Positions 1 to 7,933 of a stretch of 64,000 nucleotides of DNA are shown here, in pieces (within the stretch, counting starts at the first letter, position 1; each line of letters starts with the position of its first letter). The position numbers and the translations under genes were made by a program. The notes under the pieces are model-generated. The model did not search any database, was not told the DNA's origin, and was given only the letters and a program-made list of their open reading frames with translations. The stretch is from Clostridia bacterium (lineage in GTDB: Bacteria > Bacillota > Clostridia > Acetivibrionales > DSM-27016): NCBI GenBank assembly GCA_026414765.1, contig JAOAIJ010000015.1, positions 1 through 64,000 of the forward strand, in the 5' to 3' direction.

Positions 1-33
1 TCGTCGGCAGCGTCAGATGTGTATAAGAGACAG
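1..33 (+). other. Illumina Nextera adapter remnant (not genomic)
   Basis: The first 33 bases match the Nextera read-1 transposase adapter, ending in the 19-bp Tn5 mosaic end (AGATGTGTATAAGAGACAG). Native sequence starts at 34. This is a library artefact left on the contig end. It creates a false start codon (frame 19) ahead of the tuf fragment. Confidence 0.97.
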
Positions 34-669
34 GAATACAAATGTATTCTCGACATTATGAACACTGTTGACAGCTATATTCCTACTCCTGAAAGAGCAA
101 CTGACAAGCCTTTCATCATGCCTGTAGAAGATGTATTCACCATCACAGGCCGTGGTACTGTTGCTACTGGTAGAGTTGAAAGAGGCGTAGTAAAGGTTAG
201 CGACGAAGTTGAAAGCGTTGGTCTGGCTGAAGCTCCCAAGAAGACTGTCGTAACTGGTGTTGAAATGTTCAGAAAGCTGCTGGATCAGGCAGTTGCCGGT
301 GACAACATTGGTGCTCTTCTCAGAGGCGTTCAGAGAAATGATATCGAAAGAGGACAGGTTCTGGCTAAGCCCGGTTCCATCAAGCCTCACACTCACTTCA
401 CCTGCCAGGTGTACGTTCTGTCCAAAGAAGAAGGCGGAAGACATACTCCTTTCTTCAACAACTACAGACCTCAGTTCTACTTCAGAACAACTGACGTTAC
501 TGGTGTTGTAGAGCTTCCTCAGGGTGTTGAAATGGTTATGCCTGGTGATAACATCACCATGACTATCAAGCTCATCACTCCTATCGCTATGGAAGAAGGC
601 TTGAGATTCGCTATCCGTGAAGGTGGTAGAACAGTTGGTTCAGGAACAGTTACTTCAATAATTGAATAA
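34..669 (+). CDS. tuf: Elongation factor Tu, 5'-truncated (domains II and III)
   Basis: EF-Tu carries aminoacyl-tRNA to the ribosomal A site with GTP. Only the last 211 residues are present, from just before the [10 protein letters not shown] linker. The domain II signature [14 protein letters not shown] and the domain III signature [10 protein letters not shown] followed by [14 protein letters not shown] are intact, and the gene ends normally with TAA. The GTP-binding domain is missing because the contig begins here, not because the gene is broken. tuf is often duplicated, which would explain an assembly break at this place. The residues encoded by 1-33 in this frame are adapter and must be left out. 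Confidence 0.96.
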   Translation, partial: EYKCILDIMNTVDSYIPTPERATDKPFIMPVEDVFTITGRGTVATGRVERGVVKVSDEVESVGLAEAPKKTVVTGVEMFRKLLDQAVAGDNIGALLRGVQRNDIERGQVLAKPGSIKPHTHFTCQVYVLSKEEGGRHTPFFNNYRPQFYFRTTDVTGVVELPQGVEMVMPGDNITMTIKLITPIAMEEGLRFAIREGGRTVGSGTVTSIIE

Positions 670-682
670 TTTGAGCTAACAT

Positions 683-715
683 AAAAAATCCGGTGTCATC
701 GACACCGGATTTTTT
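683..715 (+). terminator. Rho-independent terminator after tuf
   Basis: A perfect 15-bp stem (683-697 with 701-715) has a 3-nt loop. A6 on the 5' side and T6 on the 3' side make it usable from both strands, so it also serves the convergent bioY gene. Confidence 0.93.
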
Positions 716-727
716 GATTTTCAATTT

Positions 728-1273
728 TTAAAGCAAGCTGGCTTTTTTAAGAGCCATTCTTACCTGGTAGCCTAGTATAGAGGCTGCAATAAGTTTTACA
801 ATATCAAATGGGATAAAAGGTATTACAACAGCATTTATTGCCTTAACGTAATCATACCCTTTAATCAAGCCAAATTGGAGTGTTCCAAAGGTATAGCATA
901 TAATCATCCCTATTACTAAAAGTCCGATTACATCTGTCCTTGATACTTGCTTTTTACGTTCCATAACAAAACCAATAACAAAAGATATTACTGGAAAACT
1001 TAATAAAAATCCCCCTGTTGGTCCGATAAGCCATCCTAATCCACTGCCACCATTTGAAAAGACCGGCATTCCAACTATTCCAATCATAATGTAAACAATT
1101 TGCGAAAGGGCACCGTATTTACTACCTAGGATAACTGCAGACATGAATACGGCAAATGTCTGCAGTGTTATCGGTACTGGAGCGAGCGGCGTATTAATGG
1201 AAATACGGGCACAAACGGCAGTTAGAGCTGCAAATAGACTTGCTAAGATTAATCCTCTTAAATTTAGTTTCAT
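728..1273 (-). CDS. bioY: Biotin ECF transporter S component BioY
   Basis: Substrate-binding membrane subunit of the biotin energy-coupling-factor transporter. The 181-residue protein is made of hydrophobic helices and has the family pattern PLAPVPITLQTFAVF near the N-terminus and a glycine-rich GGSGLGWLIGPTGGF segment. ATG at 1273 is chosen because GAGGAGG lies just upstream; an in-frame GTG at 1306 sits inside the operator and lacks a Shine-Dalgarno. The ECF ATPase and EcfT are not adjacent, as is common for group II ECF systems. Regulation by BirA is strongly indicated by the upstream operator. Confidence 0.95.
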   Translation of the reverse strand: MKLNLRGLILASLFAALTAVCARISINTPLAPVPITLQTFAVFMSAVILGSKYGALSQIVYIMIGIVGMPVFSNGGSGLGWLIGPTGGFLLSFPVISFVIGFVMERKKQVSRTDVIGLLVIGMIICYTFGTLQFGLIKGYDYVKAINAVVIPFIPFDIVKLIAASILGYQVRMALKKASLL

Positions 1274-1289
1274 ATTAGCCTCCTCGTTG

Positions 1290-1323
1290 ATTGTCAACCA
1301 GTGCACGAAAAACGGTTGACAAT
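1290..1323 (-). promoter_or_regulatory. BirA biotin operator
   Basis: A perfect palindrome ATTGTCAACC-N14-GGTTGACAAT occupies 1290-1299 and 1314-1323. It matches the known BirA operator architecture (TTGTTAACC-N14/15-GGTTAACAA) and covers the expected bioY start of transcription, so biotin-bound BirA should repress the gene. Confidence 0.92.
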
Positions 1324-1327
1324 ATAA

Positions 1328-1356
1328 AGAATAATGTATTTACCTTTCTTTGTCAA
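1328..1356 (-). promoter_or_regulatory. Sigma-A promoter of bioY
   Basis: On the minus strand TTGACA (1351-1356) and TATTCT (1328-1333) are separated by 17 bp. The predicted start of transcription falls in the adjoining BirA palindrome. Confidence 0.85.
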
Positions 1357-1415
1357 TACGGGTATCTCATTGCAAGCAGATAAACATATATCACTAATTA
1401 ACACAGGAATTGGGG

Positions 1416-1435
1416 TTAAGAAAATCTTAAGGATT
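1416..1435 (+). promoter_or_regulatory. 11-bp-phased TTAAG direct repeat, putative response-regulator box
   Basis: TTAAGAAAA (1416-1424) and TTAAGGATT (1427-1435) are direct repeats one helical turn apart, upstream of a TATAAT at 1465-1470. The same pair occurs at 3351-3370 before the serine hydrolase. This is how OmpR/PhoB-family dimers bind DNA, so autoregulation by the regulator at 1520 is inferred. Confidence 0.65.
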
Positions 1436-1519
1436 ATTATCTGTAATTTTTAAATAATAAAGTTTATAATTTATATAATAAATACAACGGTTTTTATGTT
1501 TATTGAGGGAGTAGGATGT

Positions 1520-2227
1520 ATGGCTGGAGAAACTGTTTTGGTAGTAGATGATGAAAAGGAAATCGCGGATCTGATAGAGATATATTTATCCAATGAGGGT
1601 TATAGGGTATTGAAAGCATATAGTGGCATTGAAGGATTAAGTATTGTCGAAAAGGAGAGTTTACAACTTGTAATACTTGATATAATGATGCCTGGAATGG
1701 ATGGCTTGGAATTATGCAGAAGGATAAGGCGGGAATGGAATATTCCTATTCTCATGCTGAGTGCCAAATCACAGGATATTGATAAAATAATGGGTTTAAG
1801 CACGGGAGCTGACGACTATCTGACAAAACCCTTTAATCCTCTGGAGCTTATAGCAAGGGTTAAATCCCAGTTAAGAAGGTTTTTACAGCTGAATCCCCAG
1901 AATAATCCGGCGGCTGAAGGCTATGAAAGCTCTATAACAGTAAACGGACTTTGTATAAACACAAGAAACCATTCTGTAAGTGTGTATGGGAATGAAATAA
2001 GCCTGACACCTACGGAGTTTGGCATACTTCATCTGCTAGCCAGCAATAGAGGCCGTGTATTCAGTTCGGAGGAGATATTTGAGAGAGTCTGGAAGGAAAG
2101 ATATTTTGAATCCGATAATACTGTGATGGTACATATCAGAAAAATCCGTGAGAAGACAGAGGAAAATCCAAGAAAGCCTGTTTTTATAAAAACTGTGTGG
2201 GGGGTAGGGTATAAAATTGAAAACTAA
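1520..2227 (+). CDS. VanR-like OmpR-family response regulator
   Basis: A 235-residue regulator. The receiver domain (about 1-120) has the acidic pair DD at 10-11, the phospho-acceptor Asp54 in LVILDIMMPGMDG, and the conserved Lys in DDYLTKPF. The C-terminal winged helix (about 135-235) has LTPTEFGILHLLA and VWGVGYKIEN. ATG at 1520 is preferred over ATG at 1496 because GGGAG lies 8 nt before it. The gene overlaps the following kinase gene by 11 bases (2217-2227), so the two are translationally coupled. It resembles the VanR type; the actual signal is unknown, and no vanH, vanA or vanX genes are here. Confidence 0.93.
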   Translation: MAGETVLVVDDEKEIADLIEIYLSNEGYRVLKAYSGIEGLSIVEKESLQLVILDIMMPGMDGLELCRRIRREWNIPILMLSAKSQDIDKIMGLSTGADDYLTKPFNPLELIARVKSQLRRFLQLNPQNNPAAEGYESSITVNGLCINTRNHSVSVYGNEISLTPTEFGILHLLASNRGRVFSSEEIFERVWKERYFESDNTVMVHIRKIREKTEENPRKPVFIKTVWGVGYKIEN

Positions 2228-3308
2228 TTACTTCTCAAGCATCAGATTCAAGTTTATATTTATGTTTATTATGAGTGGTATTATAGCTTTTGCGGGTACA
2301 ATAATGATAGCTGCCGGTACATATATTGCAATTCTTCTGTTTAAGCCGCTCGGACGGGTTATTTCATTATTTGTCAGAACAGATATTGCAGTTATAGTAA
2401 TAATATTTTTATGCTTTCTTGTTTTATTTATTGTAACATATCTCCTATTTACTCAGCGGAGCATCCGGTATATAGAAGAAATATCTGCATCTTTGAGAAT
2501 TATTGCCGAAGGCAATCTTGATTATAGTATACCTATACGTTCAAAGGACGAACTGGCACATCTTGCAGAGAATATCAACTCCATGACTTTCAAATTAAGA
2601 AAATCAATAGAAGAGGAAAGATGTGCGGAGAAAACAAAGAATGATATTATAACCAGTGTATCTCACGATCTGAGAACCCCACTGACGTCTATATTAGGGT
2701 ATTTGGGACTGGTAGCAAATGATAAGTACAGGGATGAAGTTGAATTACGTTATTATATAGATATTGCATATAATAAATCACAAAAGCTTAAGAAGTTGAT
2801 TGACGAGCTATTTGAATATACAAGACTGAGTAGTGATGGGTTTGTGCCTGTTCCCGGAAGAGTCAGCTTAAATGATATGCTAGAGCAGCTTGCAGAAGAA
2901 TTTGTTCCTGTTTTTGATGATGCAGGTATGAAGTACAGATTATTCATTACCACTGAGAAGGCTTATACTTATGCTGACGGAGATATGCTGGTAAGAGTTT
3001 TTGAAAATTTGATTTCTAATGCCGTACGATACGGGAGAGACGGTAAATATGTTGATATAGAGCTTTTTAAAGAAAGCAGGGATGCTGTTGTGAGGATAAT
3101 TAACTATGGAAAGCGGATTCCTGAAGAAGAGCTGCCATACATTTTTGAAAAATTCTACAGGATTGAAAAGTCAAGGTCGGAAAATACGGGAGGCACAGGG
3201 CTGGGTCTTGCAATAGCAAAAAACATTGTTGAGCTTCACAAGGGAAGAATTACGGCATACTCTCAGAATGACAGGACTGTATTCGAAACAAGGCTTAGTG
3301 TTGTATAG
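2217..3308 (+). CDS. VanS-like sensor histidine kinase
   Basis: Membrane sensor kinase of 363 residues starting at TTG 2217, overlapping the regulator gene, with a G-rich Shine-Dalgarno inside it. Two transmembrane helices (about 12-42 and 56-78) flank a very short extracytoplasmic loop, so the sensor probably responds to something in the membrane. A HAMP linker (about 80-130) follows. The H-box SHDLRTPLTS has His150, the N-box is ENLISNAVRYG, and the G-box GGTGLGLAIAKN is near the C-terminus. The likely partner is the regulator encoded just upstream. Confidence 0.93.
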   Translation: MKTNYFSSIRFKFIFMFIMSGIIAFAGTIMIAAGTYIAILLFKPLGRVISLFVRTDIAVIVIIFLCFLVLFIVTYLLFTQRSIRYIEEISASLRIIAEGNLDYSIPIRSKDELAHLAENINSMTFKLRKSIEEERCAEKTKNDIITSVSHDLRTPLTSILGYLGLVANDKYRDEVELRYYIDIAYNKSQKLKKLIDELFEYTRLSSDGFVPVPGRVSLNDMLEQLAEEFVPVFDDAGMKYRLFITTEKAYTYADGDMLVRVFENLISNAVRYGRDGKYVDIELFKESRDAVVRIINYGKRIPEEELPYIFEKFYRIEKSRSENTGGTGLGLAIAKNIVELHKGRITAYSQNDRTVFETRLSVV

Positions 3309-3315
3309 GTGTGAT

Positions 3316-3343
3316 AGGGCTTGATAAACATCAGGCTCTTTTT
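3316..3343 (+). terminator. Terminator after the sensor kinase
   Basis: Nine-base-pair stem with two G-T pairs (3316-3324 with 3331-3339) and a short T run. It separates the two-component operon from the serine hydrolase gene. Confidence 0.7.
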
Positions 3344-3350
3344 GTTTATA

Positions 3351-3370
3351 TTAAGAAAATATTAAGGAAA
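3351..3370 (+). promoter_or_regulatory. 11-bp-phased TTAAG direct repeat before the serine hydrolase
   Basis: TTAAGAAAA (3351-3359) and TTAAGGAAA (3362-3370) repeat the arrangement seen at 1416-1435. This suggests that the VanR-like regulator also controls the hydrolase gene. No strong -10 element is visible between here and 3456. Confidence 0.62.
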
Positions 3371-3455
3371 AGTCTAACAATTTATTTAGCATTTTCAGGT
3401 AAAGTTTTATTGATATGGGATTCGGTTTAGCTTAACAATGAAAGGAGATGTTTTG

Positions 3456-5387
3456 ATGTCTGTTAAAGCGGAAATGGCAATAAAAAGACTAGCAGCTGTT
3501 ATTCTTGCAGGTTTACTTATATTGACAGCTTATACACCGGTAATAGCAGAAACGAAAGAAAAAAAGATAGAAGATAACCATGAGTTGGAGGACTTTTTTG
3601 AAAAGTGTATAGGCGCAAATATGGAAAAGCATCATGTGCCGGGGGTTGCTGTCGTGGTAGTGAAGGATGGAAAAGTCATCCTAAAAAAGGGGTATGGATA
3701 TTCAGACCTTGAGGAAAAGATTAAGGTAGACCCTGATATTACAGTATTCAGGAGCGGGTCGGTTGGAAAGCTGTTTACACAGACGGCAATAATGCAATTA
3801 TATGAGCGTGGGCAGTTGAGGCTGGACCATGATGTTAATAAATATCTCAAGAAAATCCAAGTAGATAACCGCTTCTCAAAGCCGCTGACCATGGAAAACC
3901 TTCTGACCCATACAGGGGGTCTTGATGAGATCCTATTTGATACTTCCTTTGCGGATAAGAATGATGTTAATGCTTACGAAAGCTATATGAAGAGCAATAT
4001 TCCAAAAGTAGTGGATGAGCCGGGAAAAACTACAAAATACAGCAATATAGGGACAAACCTGCTAGGGTATATCGTTCAGGTTGTTTCCGGTATCGGCTAT
4101 AAAGATTATATAAAAAACAACATATTCGAGAAACTGGATATGAGAAACAGTGTTGTTTCAACACCAATACCTAACATGTCCAAAGGGTATATATATGAGA
4201 ATAATAAATACCGTGAGATTGATTACGTATTTTTTTCTGACCCGGGATCAGGAGATATTAACTCTACCGTAGCAGATATGGGAAAGTTTATGATTGCACA
4301 TTTACAGAATGGAGAATATCAGGGTAAAAAAATTCTTCAGCCGGCTACTGTGCAAATCATGCATAAGCAGCATTTTACACATCATCCCAGGTTACCGGGC
4401 ATGGCATATGGATTTATTGAAGATTACAGGTATGGTAAGCGTGTTTTAAAGCATGAAGGTGCAGTGCCGGGTTTTGCAACAACTTTGTTCCTAATTCCTG
4501 AAACTGGTCTGGGAGTTTATATAGCAACTAACGCCCTGGGACCTATGCCGTTATACGTAGAAGATGAATTTTTTGAGCATTACTTCAAGCAGGAAAAAGG
4601 TAATCAAACGAAAGAGGTCTTTAAAAGTTTGGGCGATAACGTTGTAAAATTTACAGGAAGCTATAGAGATTATAGTGAGCTTTCTAAAACCGGTATAGCA
4701 AAATTCATGGGGTTGTTGCCTGGTAGTGAATCAAAGATTATTGATAATATGGATGGAACTCTGACTCTTGAAGAATTCAATTTTAAAAAGGAGTTTGTCA
4801 GAACTGTGCTAAAACAAGTAGAACCATATGTATTTAAGAGGGAGGATAACCAGGGTTATGTTGTATTCCGCGCAGATGGGAAAGGGAATGTGACGCATTT
4901 TTTTAACGGGAACCCAATAGTTTCTTATGAGAAATTGAAGTGGTATGAAAAACAGGGTTTACAGAGAATAATTCTGATGTGTTGCTTAGCAATATTCAGT
5001 GTTTCATCTCTGGTTTGGTTTATCAGGTATCTTGCTGTTGGTTCAAGGGGGAAGAAAAAGGCAGGTTTCGGTACTGCTGCATTTGCCAGGCTGCTGGGAG
5101 GAGTGGTCTGCTTTCTTAATTGTATTTCACTTATTGGGATTATTTTTATTGCTTCTTTAGCTGGACTTGGCCTCCAGCACTGGATGCTTACAGCAATAAC
5201 AGCATTTTTAGTTGTGCTTTTTATTACCAGTATCCTGACTTTTGGATTAGTAATGTTTGCCTCTTTAGCCTGGAGGGTTGGATATTGGACAATTGCAGGC
5301 AGGATTCATTATTCGGTTGTAACTGTGGCATCATTGGTATTTGTATGGGTATTGAATTATTGGAATCTGCTGAGATTAATACCTTAG
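3456..5387 (+). CDS. Membrane-anchored serine beta-lactamase/DD-peptidase-like hydrolase
   Basis: A 643-residue class C beta-lactamase-fold protein. A signal peptide or N-terminal anchor spans about 10-31. The catalytic motifs are Ser102-Val-Gly-Lys105 (SxxK), Tyr195-Ser-Asn197 (YxN) and His333-Glu-Gly (in place of KTG). About 130 C-terminal residues form four hydrophobic helices, so the catalytic domain is probably tethered outside the cell. ATG at 3456 is chosen over 3438 because AAAGGAG lies 8 nt upstream of it. Position and shared upstream repeats suggest control by the VanRS-like pair. Substrate could be peptidoglycan peptides or other D-amino-acid esters/amides; true beta-lactamase activity is not implied. 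Confidence 0.88.
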   Translation: MSVKAEMAIKRLAAVILAGLLILTAYTPVIAETKEKKIEDNHELEDFFEKCIGANMEKHHVPGVAVVVVKDGKVILKKGYGYSDLEEKIKVDPDITVFRSGSVGKLFTQTAIMQLYERGQLRLDHDVNKYLKKIQVDNRFSKPLTMENLLTHTGGLDEILFDTSFADKNDVNAYESYMKSNIPKVVDEPGKTTKYSNIGTNLLGYIVQVVSGIGYKDYIKNNIFEKLDMRNSVVSTPIPNMSKGYIYENNKYREIDYVFFSDPGSGDINSTVADMGKFMIAHLQNGEYQGKKILQPATVQIMHKQHFTHHPRLPGMAYGFIEDYRYGKRVLKHEGAVPGFATTLFLIPETGLGVYIATNALGPMPLYVEDEFFEHYFKQEKGNQTKEVFKSLGDNVVKFTGSYRDYSELSKTGIAKFMGLLPGSESKIIDNMDGTLTLEEFNFKKEFVRTVLKQVEPYVFKREDNQGYVVFRADGKGNVTHFFNGNPIVSYEKLKWYEKQGLQRIILMCCLAIFSVSSLVWFIRYLAVGSRGKKKAGFGTAAFARLLGGVVCFLNCISLIGIIFIASLAGLGLQHWMLTAITAFLVVLFITSILTFGLVMFASLAWRVGYWTIAGRIHYSVVTVASLVFVWVLNYWNLLRLIP

Positions 5388-5420
5388 CATATATTTATAC
5401 ACTCTGTTGGAATAAACGAG

Positions 5421-5457
5421 TTTAAACAAGCTCCAAATGGGAATATATATGTTTAAA
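5421..5457. repeat. Inverted repeat upstream of the flavodiiron gene
   Basis: TTTAAACA (5421-5428) and TGTTTAAA (5450-5457) form an 8-bp inverted repeat just before the Shine-Dalgarno of the next gene. It could be an operator or a 5' UTR hairpin; no regulator can be named. Confidence 0.4.
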
Positions 5458-5480
5458 GAAAATGAATAAGGAGTGTAGTT

Positions 5481-6662
5481 ATGCTTGAGATAAAAAAGAA
5501 AATATACTGGATAGGAATTAAAGACTGGGAGCTCAGAGTATTCCATGGGCATGAGCTATCTACGCACAGAGGTTCCACTTATAATTCCTATATTATTAAA
5601 GATGAAAAGACAGTTTTGGTAGATACTGTCTGGGATCCTTACAAGGAAGAGTTTGTAGAAAATCTTGAAAAAAAAATCGGGTTAAGAAATATAGATGCAA
5701 TTGTGATAAATCATGTTGAACCCGACCATGGAGGTAGTCTGGGTTATTTAATGGAAAAAATGCCGGATACGCCTATTTACTGTACAAAAAATGGAGCTGA
5801 AATAATAAAAAGACATTTTCATAAGGACTGGAATTTTAACATTGTAAAAACAGGAGATACTTTTAAGACAGGGGAATATGAGCTTGTATTCGTCGAAATG
5901 CAAATGCTGCACTGGCCAGACAGTATGGCAACCTATGTGAAGGGAGCCAATACTCTGTTATCCAATGATGCATTCGGGCAGCACTACTCGCCTGCATCGC
6001 TGTTTAATGATGAGGTTGACAACTGTGAGCTGTATCAGGAAGCATTAAAGTATTATGCAAATATACTTACCCCCTTTAGTGCTCTAGCAAAGAGAAAAAT
6101 AGAACAGATAAGAGAATTAAAACTGCCCATAGATATGATTGCCCCGAGTCACGGAGTTATTTGGAGGGAAAACCCTGCGCAGATAATTGAAAAGTATTAT
6201 GAGTGGGCACAGGACTATAATGAAGGTACCGGAGTTATAATTTATGATACTATGTATGATGCAACAAAAGCTATTGCAGAAGCTATCGGTGAAGGACTTG
6301 CCGACAGCGGAATAAAATTCAAAATGTACCATGCTGCCGAAACGGACAGAAGTGACCTTCTTACGGAGATTTTCAAAGCCAAGGCTGTTATTGTAGGCAG
6401 CTGTACTGTAAATAATGTTGTTATGCGTGCAATATCATCACTTTTAGATGATATTAAAGGACTTAAGTTTAAAAACAAGCTGGGAATGGGCTTCGGCAGT
6501 TATGGCTGGAGTGGTGAAGCTCCGAAGATTATTCACCAGAAGCTTGGTGATGCAGGCATTAGTATGGTACAGGAGCCTTTGGGAATCAAATACAGACCCA
6601 CTGGGGAAGAACTTGGACAGTGTGTGGAATTGGGCAGAAAAATTGCGGCAAATATGAAATAG
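5481..6662 (+). CDS. fprA: Flavodiiron protein (A-type flavoprotein, O2/NO reductase)
   Basis: Reduces O2 to water or NO to N2O, protecting anaerobes. The 393-residue protein has the metallo-beta-lactamase-like diiron domain (about 1-250) with H78-x-E80-x-D82-H83 and further ligands in MLHWPD, SNDAFG and APSHGVIW. The flavodoxin-like FMN domain (about 252-393) starts with VIIYDTMYDATK. There is no fused rubredoxin, so electrons must come from a separate carrier. It is a single gene with its own terminator; the strong GGAGTG Shine-Dalgarno precedes ATG 5481. Confidence 0.95.
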   Translation: MLEIKKKIYWIGIKDWELRVFHGHELSTHRGSTYNSYIIKDEKTVLVDTVWDPYKEEFVENLEKKIGLRNIDAIVINHVEPDHGGSLGYLMEKMPDTPIYCTKNGAEIIKRHFHKDWNFNIVKTGDTFKTGEYELVFVEMQMLHWPDSMATYVKGANTLLSNDAFGQHYSPASLFNDEVDNCELYQEALKYYANILTPFSALAKRKIEQIRELKLPIDMIAPSHGVIWRENPAQIIEKYYEWAQDYNEGTGVIIYDTMYDATKAIAEAIGEGLADSGIKFKMYHAAETDRSDLLTEIFKAKAVIVGSCTVNNVVMRAISSLLDDIKGLKFKNKLGMGFGSYGWSGEAPKIIHQKLGDAGISMVQEPLGIKYRPTGEELGQCVELGRKIAANMK

Positions 6663-6668
6663 AAGGGA

Positions 6669-6710
6669 TTAAAAAAGCTTTTATACAGTCAGGTATAAAA
6701 GCTTTTTTAA
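6669..6710 (+). terminator. Terminator after the flavodiiron gene
   Basis: A perfect 18-bp stem (6669-6686 with 6693-6710) with a 6-nt loop, rich in A on the 5' side and T on the 3' side. Confidence 0.9.
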
Positions 6711-6817
6711 TGATTGCTGAAAAAAAACCACCTACAAACAGAAAAATATCTACTTCATACTATCTTTTCAATGTGATAAGCTATACATGAAAATGGTGTG
6801 GGATGGGGGAGTTTTTT

Positions 6818-7921
6818 TTGAACAGATTTGCAAAAGAGATTATTGTGATATCAGTAATTCTTATTGTCTCCATATGCATCAGTATTCCTTCCTATATAAA
6901 AAACGATAAAGAATACAAGGTTATGAGGGAAAAGGAAGAAGCTAACTCAAAAGATTGGGTTGTTTCAACGCCTGAATCCCAGGGTATGAACCCGGAAGTG
7001 CTTAAGAGGGCGGATAAGGTGCTAAAGAGGACAGATGCTCTTAGTTTCCTGGTTGTGCGGCATGGGAGACTTGTGCATGAAAGCTATTACAGCAGCGCTG
7101 GCAGGGATGACTATAATAATGTGTTTTCAGTAACAAAAAGCTTTATTTCTGCTCTCACGGGTATAGCTATCGATAGAGGTTATATTAAAGGGATAGATGA
7201 GAAAATCAATATATATCTGCAAGGATACTATTCACAGATTAATGATACAAGGAAAGAAGAAATTACCATAAAACATCTTCTGACTATGACACCGGGGTTT
7301 GTTGAGGATTTCAGCAGCTGGACAGGAAGCACAGATTGGATAAAACATACGATTAGGCTTCCTCTTAAATATGACCCGGGTCAAAAATTCCAGTATGCAA
7401 ACTCGGCTTCACACTTGCTCTCTGCTGTTCTGACGAAAGCTGTAGGCAAGAGTATGTCTGAATTTGCCGATCAATGTCTTTTCAATGAGTTGGGTATCAA
7501 GGACAAAAAGTGGACTGCCGATCCTCAGGGTTATACTGCAGGACATGCGAATCTGTATTTAAGACCCAGAGATATGGCAAAATTCGGACTACTTTACTTG
7601 AATAAAGGGATGTGGAATAACAAAAGAGTACTGTCCGCTGAGTGGGTGGAGGAATCTACAAAAAAGCATGTTGATACTGAACCGGAAAAAACCAGGGGTA
7701 CACCGACTGGATATGGTTATAAGTGGTGGACCTTTGAGGAAAAAGGATACTACATATATGCAGCAGCGGGTTTTGGCGGACAGTATATCTGTATCATTCC
7801 CGACCTGGATATTGTATTGGTTACAACTTCGTTACCGGGAAGGCGGGGCAGCTTAGATGATAATTACCGTTCGGTACTAATAAAAGAATACATAATACCT
7901 TCAGTAAATGATAAACAGTAA
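6818..7921 (+). CDS. Membrane-anchored serine hydrolase (beta-lactamase superfamily)
   Basis: A 367-residue penicillin-binding/beta-lactamase-fold hydrolase. One N-terminal helix (about 7-27) anchors it. Motifs are Ser104-Val-Thr-Lys107, Tyr193-Ala-Asn195, and AAGFGGQY near residue 315 at the third-motif position. TTG at 6818 fits best because GGGGGAG lies 6 nt upstream; ATG 6803 is in frame but embeds that sequence. It is followed after 12 nt by moxR, so the two may be cotranscribed. It is unrelated in length and C-terminus to the hydrolase at 3456. Substrate unknown. Confidence 0.85.
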   Translation: MNRFAKEIIVISVILIVSICISIPSYIKNDKEYKVMREKEEANSKDWVVSTPESQGMNPEVLKRADKVLKRTDALSFLVVRHGRLVHESYYSSAGRDDYNNVFSVTKSFISALTGIAIDRGYIKGIDEKINIYLQGYYSQINDTRKEEITIKHLLTMTPGFVEDFSSWTGSTDWIKHTIRLPLKYDPGQKFQYANSASHLLSAVLTKAVGKSMSEFADQCLFNELGIKDKKWTADPQGYTAGHANLYLRPRDMAKFGLLYLNKGMWNNKRVLSAEWVEESTKKHVDTEPEKTRGTPTGYGYKWWTFEEKGYYIYAAAGFGGQYICIIPDLDIVLVTTSLPGRRGSLDDNYRSVLIKEYIIPSVNDKQ

Positions 7922-7933
7922 GGAGTGTGTCCT

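Noticed and set aside
19-33. Apparent start of a longer EF-Tu reading frame
   Set aside because: These codons lie in the sequencing adapter, not in genomic DNA.
3456-5387. Antibiotic-resistance beta-lactamase
   Set aside because: The SxxK/YxN/HxG pattern is shared by many DD-peptidases and esterases of this fold; membrane tail and context do not show resistance.
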